Assembly (NCBI GenBank): GCA_016303035.1
Contig: JAEDML010000037.1
Span: forward strand, 1 to 9,759
Source: Clostridiaceae bacterium
GTDB lineage: Bacteria > Bacillota > Clostridia > Oscillospirales > Acutalibacteraceae
DNA length: 9,759 nt
Direction of reading: 5' to 3'
Part shown: piece after piece, positions 1-6,214 of the stretch
Layout: every line of letters starts with the position of its first letter
Position numbering within the stretch: position 1 is the first letter of the stretch
Made by a program: the position numbers and the translations under genes
Notes under the pieces: generated by a model
The model's input: only the letters and a program-made list of their open reading frames with translations
Databases searched by the model: none
What the model was told of the DNA's origin: nothing

Positions 1-542
1 ATATAGCTTATTGCAAGATCAAGCTTTGTGCGCTTTCCTATCTGCACATACTCCATTCTAAGCCGCTCGTCGCGTATTCTGCGGCGTATCATAGCGGTGT
101 TGAAGATAAGCGTTTCTACAAAGCCGTCACGCGCGCCGCGAAGCGACTTGTCCTTTGTAGGCTCATCGATACTTCTTGTAGGATAGGTTCTCGTATCTAT
201 TATAAGCGCGCCGTGAACGCCGTCAAGCAGAAACACGGCAGGGCCCGATAATACCGCCGTTTTTGCGGTCTCGACATCGTATGCCGCGTCTACCTCGACA
301 TACGGCATTTTATCTTTAAGAAACCTCGCCATATCGGTTATGCCGTTTAAATTTTCCGGCGTCTGCTTGAACCAGAATTCAAGCATTTTTTCAAATACCT
401 CGTCCTTGATAAATCCGTCCACAAAATAAAGCGCCGCCTGACGTTCGGCTACTATCAAATCGCGTTTTATAATGTCAAAATTGCGGTCGGGACAAAGTCC
501 GCTGTCCATAGCGGCAGTGAATTCCGAATATTCTTTGGTCAA
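1..542 (-). CDS. GerA/SpoVAF-family spore germination protein, N-terminal part (3' end beyond window)
   Basis: The first 180 residues are visible; the rest lies beyond base 1. The family (GerAA/SpoVAF) comprises spore inner-membrane proteins acting in germinant response and ion release, with a soluble N-terminal region followed by membrane helices. Seen here: YPTRSIDEP (about 120-128), LRGARDGFVETL (134-145) and the basic stretch MIRRRIRD (151-158), all family hallmarks. The visible part is the soluble domain, and the membrane half would lie to the left. The wording of these motifs looks closer to SpoVAF than to GerAA, but I cannot separate them firmly. The start is TTG at 542, preceded by AGGGGG with 8 bases between. 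The alternative ATG at 509 would lose 11 residues and has no ribosome binding site. The gene is last of the visible leftward operon, 54 bases after the HAD gene. It shows that the organism forms spores. Confidence 0.88.
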   Translation of the reverse strand, partial: MTKEYSEFTAAMDSGLCPDRNFDIIKRDLIVAERQAALYFVDGFIKDEVFEKMLEFWFKQTPENLNGITDMARFLKDKMPYVEVDAAYDVETAKTAVLSGPAVFLLDGVHGALIIDTRTYPTRSIDEPTKDKSLRGARDGFVETLIFNTAMIRRRIRDERLRMEYVQIGKRTKLDLAISY

Positions 543-550
543 AAAAACCG

Positions 551-556
551 CCCCCT
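551..556 (-). promoter_or_regulatory. Ribosome binding site deciding the TTG start of the germination gene
   Basis: On the minus strand AGGGGG lies 8 bases before TTG at 542. The nearest in-frame ATG (509) has no purine-rich site, so this site supports the TTG start. Confidence 0.6.
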
Positions 557-596
557 TTTGATGTATTGTACCCAAAGAAGAGACGGTTTATAAATT

Positions 597-1274
597 TTAT
601 ATGTAATTTTTAAGTTCGTAAAGCGTATTTATTTCAAAAGCGGAAGGATATTTTGCCGCCTTACCTTGAGGATTGTACCAGCAGGTATCAATACCCGAAT
701 TTATGCCGCCTAAAATATCCGAGCTTTGACTGTCCCCGACAATCAGTATTTTTCGGCGATTCTTTTCGGGAATATGCTCGATTACAAAATCAAAATACTC
801 CTTCTCGGGCTTTTGGTGACCGGCCTGCTCCGAAACGAAAACGCCGTCAAATAAAGGTTCTAAGCCTGATTCCTTTATACGCCTGTACTGAGTTGCCGCA
901 AGGCCGTTGGTGGTTGCGTAAACGCGCAGTCCCGCGCTTCTCAGATAACGGAGTATTTCCTTAGCGCCTTTAACCGTTTGATGCTGTAAAGAAAGATTAT
1001 ATCCGTATTCCTTTGTGATTTTTGCAGGATTGCCTTCCTTTCCCAAACACTCAAGCAGGGTTTTAAAACGGCTTTCAAAAATTGCGCTTTTAGGTATCTC
1101 TCCGTTTTCAAAACGCTCCCAGTAGCTTTTGTTTATTTTAGAATAAAGCTTTACGGTGTCATCATCATACGGAAGTCCGTTTTCTTTAAGCACCTGTGCT
1201 ACGGCGCAGGCCTCGCCTGCCGAAAAATCCAGCAGAGTATTGTCAAGGTCGAAAAAAACGCAGGTATATTTCAT
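597..1274 (-). CDS. yjjG: HAD-superfamily YjjG-type pyrimidine nucleotidase
   Basis: This is a 225-residue HAD hydrolase of the YjjG type. In E. coli YjjG is a 5'-nucleotidase acting on pyrimidine and non-canonical nucleoside monophosphates, thought to clean the nucleotide pool. Motif I FFDLDNTLLD gives nucleophile D9 and acid/base D11. Motif II is ATTNG (T121/T122), motif III lysine is K155 in QKPEKEYF, and motif IV GDSQSSD gives D181 and D186. The helical cap lies between motifs I and II (about 15-100). Length is normal for the family and all catalytic residues are present. The ATG overlaps the galU stop by 4 bases (ATGA), so the two are probably translationally coupled. The substrate is inferred from the family; a sugar-phosphate phosphatase is the main alternative. 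Confidence 0.88.
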   Translation of the reverse strand: MKYTCVFFDLDNTLLDFSAGEACAVAQVLKENGLPYDDDTVKLYSKINKSYWERFENGEIPKSAIFESRFKTLLECLGKEGNPAKITKEYGYNLSLQHQTVKGAKEILRYLRSAGLRVYATTNGLAATQYRRIKESGLEPLFDGVFVSEQAGHQKPEKEYFDFVIEHIPEKNRRKILIVGDSQSSDILGGINSGIDTCWYNPQGKAAKYPSAFEINTLYELKNYI

Positions 1275-2140
1275 AGGGTATCGGCTAATTCCTTTAAATA
1301 ATTTTTAAGCTGCTCGGCGGTTTCGGGGTGCTTTAACCCTACCTCGATATTTGCCTTTAAAATGCCGAACTTGTTTCCCATATCGTACCGCGTTCCGCTG
1401 AAATCAACGCCTATCATACCCTTTTTTACCGCAAGCTCGCGCATAGCGTCGGTAAGCTGCAACTCGCCGCCCGCGCCTAACGGCGTATGTTCAAGAATAC
1501 CGAAAATTTCACTGTCAAGCACGCATCTGCCTAAGATAGCGTAATTTGAAAGCTTTTTTTCTATGCTCGGCTTTTCTATCATATCGCTTACGGCGTAGGT
1601 TTTGCTGTCAAGCGTCTTTACCGAAAGAGAGCTGTATTTTACGATAAGCTCGTCGGGTACTTCCTTTATTCCCACAACGCTTTTGCCGTATTTTTCATAA
1701 GCCTCGCAAAGCTCTCCGACCGCCGGCTTTTCACCGATTATAACATCGTCGCCGTAAAGTACGGCGAAGGGGGAATCACCCACAAAGTCCTTGGCTTTAA
1801 GCACCGCGTCACCGAGGCCCTTTGTCTCCTTTTGACGTACATAGTATACATTTGCAAGGTTGGCGACATCGTTTAATATCTTAAGCGTTTTTTCGTCGCC
1901 GCGCCTTTCTAACATTGCTTCAAGCTCCAAAGAGTGGTCGAAATGATCCTCTATAACACCCTTTCCGCGGTTGGTAATAACGAGAATATCGGTTATGCCT
2001 GCCGCCGCGGCTTCCTCTACTATGTACTGAATTGCAGGCTTGTCGACTATCGGAAGCATTTCTTTCGGGAGTGCCTTTGAAGCCGGCAGTACCCTTGTTC
2101 CGAGGCCCGCCGCAGGTATTACAGCCTTTGTTATTTTCAT
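1271..2140 (-). CDS. galU: UTP-glucose-1-phosphate uridylyltransferase
   Basis: This 289-residue cytoplasmic enzyme makes UDP-glucose from UTP and glucose-1-phosphate. UDP-glucose feeds glycolipid, teichoic-acid anchor and polysaccharide synthesis. Seen: the nucleotide-binding start IPAAGLGTRVLPASK (8-22) with PKEMLP (25-30), the metal-binding YGDD (129-132), IEKP (187-190), GAGGELQLTDA (221-231) and GTRYDMGNK (248-256). These are the GalU signatures, and the length matches the bacterial GalU family, so it is not a RfbA or GlmU type. The ATG at 2140 has AAGGAG 8 bases upstream. It starts 20 bases after the zinc-ribbon gene and overlaps yjjG by 4 bases. The operon also holds a GlmU-like beta-helix protein, so sugar nucleotides are a recurring theme. 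Confidence 0.95.
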   Translation of the reverse strand: MKITKAVIPAAGLGTRVLPASKALPKEMLPIVDKPAIQYIVEEAAAAGITDILVITNRGKGVIEDHFDHSLELEAMLERRGDEKTLKILNDVANLANVYYVRQKETKGLGDAVLKAKDFVGDSPFAVLYGDDVIIGEKPAVGELCEAYEKYGKSVVGIKEVPDELIVKYSSLSVKTLDSKTYAVSDMIEKPSIEKKLSNYAILGRCVLDSEIFGILEHTPLGAGGELQLTDAMRELAVKKGMIGVDFSGTRYDMGNKFGILKANIEVGLKHPETAEQLKNYLKELADTL

Positions 2141-2160
2141 TATTTTCTCTCCTTAAATTT

Positions 2161-3063
2161 TTAAAGTTTTATGGAAGATACGCCGAGAATTATAAAGCCC
2201 GAAACCGATTGTACCAACATAAACGCCGCGATTCCGAGTACCGCCATTCCGCCGGAGGTGCCGCCCACAGCAGTGAGACCTAAGCGGTAATACCTCGGGT
2301 CGGAATTATATTCACGGTATCCCTTGATTTTTTTCACGGCATGTTTTTTGTAAAGGTAAAAGCCGAACAGTCCCGTTACTATGCAGGAAGCAAAATTAAC
2401 GATTTTTTCAATATCAACGGTAAGCCTTTCTGCTGCCTCGGCTTTGCTTTCGCTGTTTTCCGAAATATACGGAGAATTTTTAATTTCAAACGCACCGAAA
2501 AAGCTGTTAAGCCTATCGGCGGCGGTACTGTGGGTAAATACGGTAAGCGATATGCTTAAAGCCGCGCCGACAGCAAGAAGTATCAGCGCCGCCCTATACA
2601 TTTTGCGGTAGAAAAACCAAAGGGCAGAGCCCATAGGTCCGAAAAAGAAGCCGAGCACCGCCGCGGGCCAGCACCAGGAGGTTTTGGTGCCCGTAAGCTC
2701 CATTTTGGCGAACTTAGGTAAAATTTTGTTTGCCTTGTTTCCTATAAAAAGCGCCATCTCATCTGTCGGAATACCGCCGATACTTTCTGTCTGCGGTTCC
2801 TCTGCGGATTCGAAGCCTTGATATTGACTGTTATAACCGTTATTCACAAAAGGCGAGCCTTGGTGTGAAAAATTCGGGTTTTCGCCGTTTGGGGTGTTAT
2901 AAAAATTTTCGTTATGCGTAAAATTCGGGTTGTTTTTAAATCCGTAATCGGTTTTATCAGCGCGGCTTTCCTGCTCCGAAACGGATTTTGCACCGCAGTT
3001 TTTGCAGTAGACATATTCCTTTTCGTTTTCGGTTCCGCACTCGCTGCAAATCCATTTATCCAA
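2161..3063 (-). CDS. Zinc-ribbon membrane protein with DUF2628-like core, paralogue of the upstream RING protein
   Basis: This 300-residue protein has unknown function. It begins with a zinc ribbon with C6/C9 and C20/C23. A low-complexity linker rich in Asn, Gly and Phe follows (about 43-84) and contains NPNF twice and SHQGSPF. The core looks like DUF2628: KFAKME (117-122), then a SWCW stretch (129-132), then FFYRKMY (150-156). Hydrophobic segments lie at about 132-151, 158-176, 222-237 and 264-297. The cytoplasmic zinc ribbon plus several membrane helices suggest a membrane-associated binding or adaptor protein. It is 21 bases behind the RING protein, whose architecture it repeats, and 20 bases ahead of galU. 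The start is TTG at 3063. No ATG exists until residue 103, far beyond the zinc ribbon, so the TTG is well supported. The DUF2628 assignment rests on motif recall and was not searched. Confidence 0.8.
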   Translation of the reverse strand: MDKWICSECGTENEKEYVYCKNCGAKSVSEQESRADKTDYGFKNNPNFTHNENFYNTPNGENPNFSHQGSPFVNNGYNSQYQGFESAEEPQTESIGGIPTDEMALFIGNKANKILPKFAKMELTGTKTSWCWPAAVLGFFFGPMGSALWFFYRKMYRAALILLAVGAALSISLTVFTHSTAADRLNSFFGAFEIKNSPYISENSESKAEAAERLTVDIEKIVNFASCIVTGLFGFYLYKKHAVKKIKGYREYNSDPRYYRLGLTAVGGTSGGMAVLGIAAFMLVQSVSGFIILGVSSIKL

Positions 3064-3073
3064 AAAGAATCAA

Positions 3074-3079
3074 TCCTTT
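3074..3079 (-). promoter_or_regulatory. Ribosome binding site for the TTG start of the zinc-ribbon gene
   Basis: AAAGGA on the minus strand ends 10 bases before TTG at 3063. The spacing is slightly long but no other start could include the zinc ribbon. Confidence 0.5.
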
Positions 3080-3084
3080 CAAAG

Positions 3085-4023
3085 CTAAATCAGCGCCGCG
3101 ATTATACCGGGCAGATACTCCATAACCATAATGCCGAGCATCATGGCGACAAGATTTACGCCGCCCTTTTTGCGAAAATCGAAGTCTATATCGTCGCTTT
3201 CGGCCTTTATCTGCTTTATCGACGCTACGGTATAGCATTTATAATTGTAATCGGCAAACATTGCGGTAAACAGCCTGATTAAAAAGCCGCATAAAATACC
3301 TATGCCCGCAAAGACCATAACCGCCGTGCCGATTTTAGGCAGCAGCTCGTTCATACCTTGCAGTATTTCGGGATAGCTTGTGAATCCGTTTGAGTACATA
3401 ATGCGGCTGAGCGGCGTAAGCAGCAGTGTGGCGGCAACCGTAAGCACCCCTACGATTATGCCGCGCTTATACATTTTTCTCGATAAAAGCCACGCGCAGG
3501 GAAAGAAAAAAGCAAGCCAGTTCCAGGAAATTTTGTTTTTGCGGTTAAGTACCGCAAATTTTCTTACATACCTCGGCGTATTGGAAACGACAAAGCGTTT
3601 GGCTTCGTCGGCCGTAACGCCGTCGCCTATATCAAGATCCGCCGGTACTCCGCCGAGAAAGTCGAAGTCGGCAAAAGGAGAGCCCGCGTGTGAAAGATTC
3701 GGTGCGCCGCACTTTGGGCAGGCACCCAGCTCCGACGCGTATTTTTCGCCGCACATTTTGCACACCGCAAGTGGCGGAGTGTGCGTATCGTCAAATTTGC
3801 GCTCGCGTTCCGACGCGGCGCTTTCTTCCTTTAATTTTTCCTGCCTTTGCAGGTCGTACTGCTGAGGGGTGCCGTGAAGCTGTTCAAGTCCGCAGTGACC
3901 TATAGAATTATAGCAGTCCCTGTGATGGGGCGCGCCGCATTCGGGGCAGTAAACGACATCGTCATCGTCAAACAGATACGCATGACACACAGGGCAGGTC
4001 TGCCCTTCAAGCTTAAGACTCAT
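3085..4023 (-). CDS. Prokaryotic RING-finger plus zinc-ribbon membrane protein with DUF2628-like core
   Basis: This 312-residue protein has unknown function. The N-terminus carries a RING-like treble clef of the Prok-RING_1 kind: C10/C13, C26/C29, H33 or H34, C37 and H43/C44. A charged, probably helical segment (about 54-76) leads to a zinc ribbon (C87/C90, C101/C104). The linker contains NLSHAGSPF (108-116). The DUF2628-like core has RKFAVLN (153-159), SWNW (165-168) and LSRKMY (179-184). Hydrophobic segments lie at about 167-180, 188-204, 235-258 and 292-312. Bacterial RING-like domains are known from comparative genomics, but most have no defined function, and no E2- or ubiquitin-like partner is visible here. 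ATG at 4023 has GAGGAG 7 bases upstream and overlaps the Nudix stop by 4 bases. The domain names come from pattern recognition only. Confidence 0.83.
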   Translation of the reverse strand: MSLKLEGQTCPVCHAYLFDDDDVVYCPECGAPHHRDCYNSIGHCGLEQLHGTPQQYDLQRQEKLKEESAASERERKFDDTHTPPLAVCKMCGEKYASELGACPKCGAPNLSHAGSPFADFDFLGGVPADLDIGDGVTADEAKRFVVSNTPRYVRKFAVLNRKNKISWNWLAFFFPCAWLLSRKMYKRGIIVGVLTVAATLLLTPLSRIMYSNGFTSYPEILQGMNELLPKIGTAVMVFAGIGILCGFLIRLFTAMFADYNYKCYTVASIKQIKAESDDIDFDFRKKGGVNLVAMMLGIMVMEYLPGIIAALI

Positions 4024-4544
4024 ATGAACGCTCCTCTGTGTTCCTTGATTTTTGAGAACACCTTTTCAAAATATTCTTTCCCGTAATTATGAAAATCACC
4101 GTTTTTTATCATAGCGCGAAGCTCCTCCGCCGTTACCCACTTCGCTTCGGCCACCTCGCTCTTTTGAAGGGTAAGGCGATGAACCGGTATGTCGGAAATT
4201 ATCATCCATACATCAAGCAGGGAATTTCTGCGCCGTATTCTAAGCAGTTTTTCAAGCGTTTGCGGTGTGGATTTTATGCCGAGTTCTTCAAAAAGCTCGC
4301 GAGAGGCCGCAGTAAACGAATCCTCTCCCGAAACGGCGGCGCCTCCCGTGGCGGCCCATTCGCCCGGCATAAGCTTTTTATTGTCCGATCGGCGCTGTAT
4401 TAAAATTCTGCCGTCGCCCGATATTACCCATATATGCACGACAAGATGATATTCGCCTGCTTTTAAAATGCATTTGCCCCGCAGTGTAGTTCTGCCTGTG
4501 GGGACGCCTTTTTCATTAAGAATATCCCACTTTTCAATACTCAT
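4020..4544 (-). CDS. Nudix hydrolase
   Basis: This 174-residue Nudix protein has a complete Nudix box from G68 to I90, in the order G-x5-E-x7-REL-x-EE-x-GI. R82, E83, E86 and E87 are present, so it should bind Mg2+ and cleave a nucleoside-diphosphate-linked or similar pyrophosphate. The N-terminal pattern WDILNEKG, then GEYHLVVHIWV (30-40) and IQRRS (49-53), resembles the YfcD/isopentenyl-diphosphate-isomerase-like branch. That branch is poorly defined in substrate, and I would not call it an isomerase. Length is normal. The ATG at 4544 shares one base with the stop of the beta-helix gene (TAATG), and its stop overlaps the RING gene start by 4 bases, so it lies inside a tightly coupled operon. 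A housecleaning role or a role on a sugar nucleotide made nearby are both possible. Confidence 0.9.
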   Translation of the reverse strand: MSIEKWDILNEKGVPTGRTTLRGKCILKAGEYHLVVHIWVISGDGRILIQRRSDNKKLMPGEWAATGGAAVSGEDSFTAASRELFEELGIKSTPQTLEKLLRIRRRNSLLDVWMIISDIPVHRLTLQKSEVAEAKWVTAEELRAMIKNGDFHNYGKEYFEKVFSKIKEHRGAFI

Positions 4545-5209
4545 TATCTTTTTGTCACAACCTCGCCGGCATTTTTATAAATGCTGTTTGCAGGTATAAA
4601 GCCGCGGACTGACGACAGCGGATAGATATTGGTGTTTTGTCCGATTACGGTTCCGGGATTAAGCACCGAGCCGCAGCCGACCTCTACTCCGTCGCCCAAA
4701 ACGGCGCCGAATTTTTTAAGCCCCGTCTCAATCCGCTCATTGCCGACCTTTACCGTAACAAGCGTTTTATCCGACTTTACATTTGAGGTAATAGACCCTG
4801 CTCCCATATGAGAACGCATACCTAAAACCGAATCACCCACATAGTTGTAATGCGGCACCTGAACCGAGCCTATAAGCACAACATTTTTAAGCTCGGTGGA
4901 ATTTCCGACAACGCAGTTGTTGCCGACAAGCGCGTTGCCCCGTATAAAGGCGCAGTGGCGCACCTCGGTATTCTCGCCGATAATGCAGGGTCCCGTTATG
5001 CTTGCGGTAGGAGCTATTAAAGCCGATTTTGCAATCCATATATCCTTGCCGCGGAGCTCGTAAATTTCGGGGTCGAGCGTCGGACCCAATTGTTTGATAA
5101 ATCCGCCTATTTTAGGCAAAACCTCAAACGGATAGGTCGCACCCTCAAAAAGCGGCGCGGCAATACTGTCTTTAAGCGAAAATAAATCTTTTATTGTAAA
5201 ATTATACAT
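4544..5209 (-). CDS. Left-handed beta-helix protein related to the GlmU acetyltransferase domain
   Basis: This 221-residue protein is built mainly of hexapeptide repeats (I/V-G-x-x motifs from about 58 to 205), which form a left-handed beta-helix. The segment VPHYNYVGD (118-126) followed by GAGSITSN (136-143) aligns with the acetyl-transfer site of GlmU. H120 and Y123 match the GlmU catalytic His and substrate-binding Tyr, and N143 the conserved Asn. The nucleotidyltransferase half of GlmU is missing. A roughly 55-residue N-terminal region of its own precedes the helix. Related stand-alone proteins are often annotated as UDP-GlcNAc pyrophosphorylase, which this cannot be without that domain. 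It probably acylates a sugar or sugar phosphate, or is an accessory subunit. ATG at 5209 has AAGGTG 8 bases upstream. It is the first gene of the leftward operon. Confidence 0.85.
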   Translation of the reverse strand: MYNFTIKDLFSLKDSIAAPLFEGATYPFEVLPKIGGFIKQLGPTLDPEIYELRGKDIWIAKSALIAPTASITGPCIIGENTEVRHCAFIRGNALVGNNCVVGNSTELKNVVLIGSVQVPHYNYVGDSVLGMRSHMGAGSITSNVKSDKTLVTVKVGNERIETGLKKFGAVLGDGVEVGCGSVLNPGTVIGQNTNIYPLSSVRGFIPANSIYKNAGEVVTKR

Positions 5210-5263
5210 TTGAAATACACCTTCATTATATCCTGCTTTTAATGAGCTTAATAATACATTACA

Positions 5264-5292
5264 ATTATATCAAAAGTATGAAATTTTTTCAA
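5264..5292 (-). promoter_or_regulatory. Sigma-A-type promoter for the leftward operon
   Basis: On the minus strand TTGAAA (5287-5292) is followed after 17 bases by TATAAT (5264-5269), with an extended -10 TGA just before it. The predicted start near 5257 leaves a leader of about 48 bases with the ribosome binding site inside it. It matches the consensus in 11 of 12 positions. Confidence 0.75.
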
Positions 5293-5304
5293 CATTTTAT
5301 ATTC

Positions 5305-5333
5305 TTGAAAAGACGGCGCAAATATGTTAGAAT
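5305..5333 (+). promoter_or_regulatory. Sigma-A-type promoter for the rightward membrane-protein gene
   Basis: TTGAAA (5305-5310), a 17-base spacer and TAGAAT (5328-5333) with an extended -10 TGT. The predicted start is near 5340. This rules out the in-frame ATG at 5324, which lies inside the promoter, and supports translation from 5390. Confidence 0.75.
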
Positions 5334-5334
5334 A

Positions 5335-5345
5335 CTGTCGGACAG
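5335..5345. repeat. Short palindrome at the predicted transcription start
   Basis: CTGTC and GACAG form a perfect 5-bp inverted repeat around G5340, the predicted +1 of the rightward promoter. An overlapping dyad pairs CGGACAG (5339-5345) with CTGCCCG (5352-5358), one mismatch. It could be an operator or a leader hairpin, or chance. Confidence 0.3.
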
Positions 5346-5373
5346 GTCATACTGCCCGAAAAATCCAAACGGT

Positions 5374-5380
5374 AAAAGGA
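5374..5380 (+). promoter_or_regulatory. Ribosome binding site deciding the ATG at 5390
   Basis: AAAAGGA ends 9 bases before ATG at 5390. The upstream in-frame ATG at 5324 has no such site. Confidence 0.65.
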
Positions 5381-5389
5381 CGGATACGA

Positions 5390-6130
5390 ATGTCAGAGCA
5401 TATGCACAACGAAATTCTCGAACAGCAGAGAAAGGCTCGGCAGGAGTTTTTGGAGTTAAAAAAAATGCAGCGCGGCGGGTCGGGAGCCGTACATAATCCC
5501 GACAAGGACGCTATTGTTCCCAAAACACCGAGGGAGAAAATAGCAAATTTCTGGTTTCATTACAAGTGGCATACAATAGCGGCGGTACTCGCGGCGGTTA
5601 TTTTAGCGGTGTCGGTAACGCAGTGCGCGACCGCGGTCAAGAACGATTTTGCGGTGGTGGTATTTTCATATTCATCGCTAAGCGATACCCAGCTTGCCCC
5701 CCTTAAAGCATATATGGAGGATATATGCGAGGATATTAACGGCGACGGTACTGTGAGTATTCAATTTGTCAACTGCTCATACAATAAGAGCGGAAACAAC
5801 GGACAGTACGAATACACCATGCTTACCAAGCTTCAGGCAATTCTTGCGGGCGAAGATAACGCTCTGCTGTACATTTCCGACGATGAATCCTATAAATATC
5901 TGTCTGAAAGCGACGGAAGCGAGGGTCTTTTTAAGGAAGAGCCCTGCAAAATAGGTCAAAATCTCATCTCAAAGCTTTCCTCGGAATCGGAAGACGGTAT
6001 TCCGCTGCCCGATAATTTACAGATTTCCTGCCGTGTGGTTAAGGGCAGCGCAATCGAAGGTAAAAAGAATATGGACAAAATAGAAGAGCAATCCAAAAAA
6101 ATTATTGAGGCAATAAAAGCAGAGGGGTAA
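5390..6130 (+). CDS. Single-pass membrane protein of unknown function
   Basis: I do not recognise a named family. From ATG 5390 the protein has 246 residues. It has a hydrophilic, charged N-terminus (1-47, part probably helical at about 7-27), then PREKIANFWFHYKWH (47-61), and one membrane helix at about 62-79. The remaining 165 or so residues are acidic and soluble and should lie outside the cell with the N-terminus inside. The aromatic-basic stretch before the helix is a common way of positioning a membrane anchor, and I recall similar anchors in other gut Clostridia proteins. The outer part has DINGDG (115-120), resembling a short calcium-loop sequence, but only once. C79 lacks a proper lipobox, so it is not a lipoprotein. 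It is a monocistron between its own promoter and a hairpin terminator. Confidence 0.8.
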   Translation: MSEHMHNEILEQQRKARQEFLELKKMQRGGSGAVHNPDKDAIVPKTPREKIANFWFHYKWHTIAAVLAAVILAVSVTQCATAVKNDFAVVVFSYSSLSDTQLAPLKAYMEDICEDINGDGTVSIQFVNCSYNKSGNNGQYEYTMLTKLQAILAGEDNALLYISDDESYKYLSESDGSEGLFKEEPCKIGQNLISKLSSESEDGIPLPDNLQISCRVVKGSAIEGKKNMDKIEEQSKKIIEAIKAEG

Positions 6131-6147
6131 TTTTTCTTCATATTACC

Positions 6148-6189
6148 AAAGCTCCCCCGTATCTGTAAAAGCGGATACGGGGGAGCTTT
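6148..6189. terminator. Bidirectional hairpin terminator between convergent genes
   Basis: A perfect 16-bp stem (6148-6163 with 6174-6189) with a 10-base loop. The right arm ends in TTTT on the plus strand (6187-6190), and the left arm gives TTT on the minus strand. It lies between the stop at 6130 and the convergent stop at 6215. The U-tracts are short, but the GC-rich stem is strong. Confidence 0.8.
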
Positions 6190-6214
6190 TAGGTTTAAAT
6201 TAAGTATTTTCGGG

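Noticed and set aside
543..596. TACAAT at 565-570 on the minus strand as a -10 box for the germination gene
   Set aside because: No acceptable -35 for sigma-A and no clear sigma-G elements at the right distance.
653..964. Plus-strand open frames across the leftward genes, including this one and those at 3380-3865 and 7664-8203
   Set aside because: They lie opposite genes with clear family motifs, show no recognisable protein features and lack good ribosome binding sites.
3085..4023. A bacterial ubiquitin-like conjugation system around the RING finger
   Set aside because: No E1-, E2-, ubiquitin-like or JAB-protease gene is present in the window; the RING-like domain alone does not support it.
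5225..5230. Perfect TATAAT on the minus strand close to the beta-helix gene start
   Set aside because: Transcription from it would begin at or after the ribosome binding site, and there is no matching -35 box; the promoter at 5264-5292 fits better.
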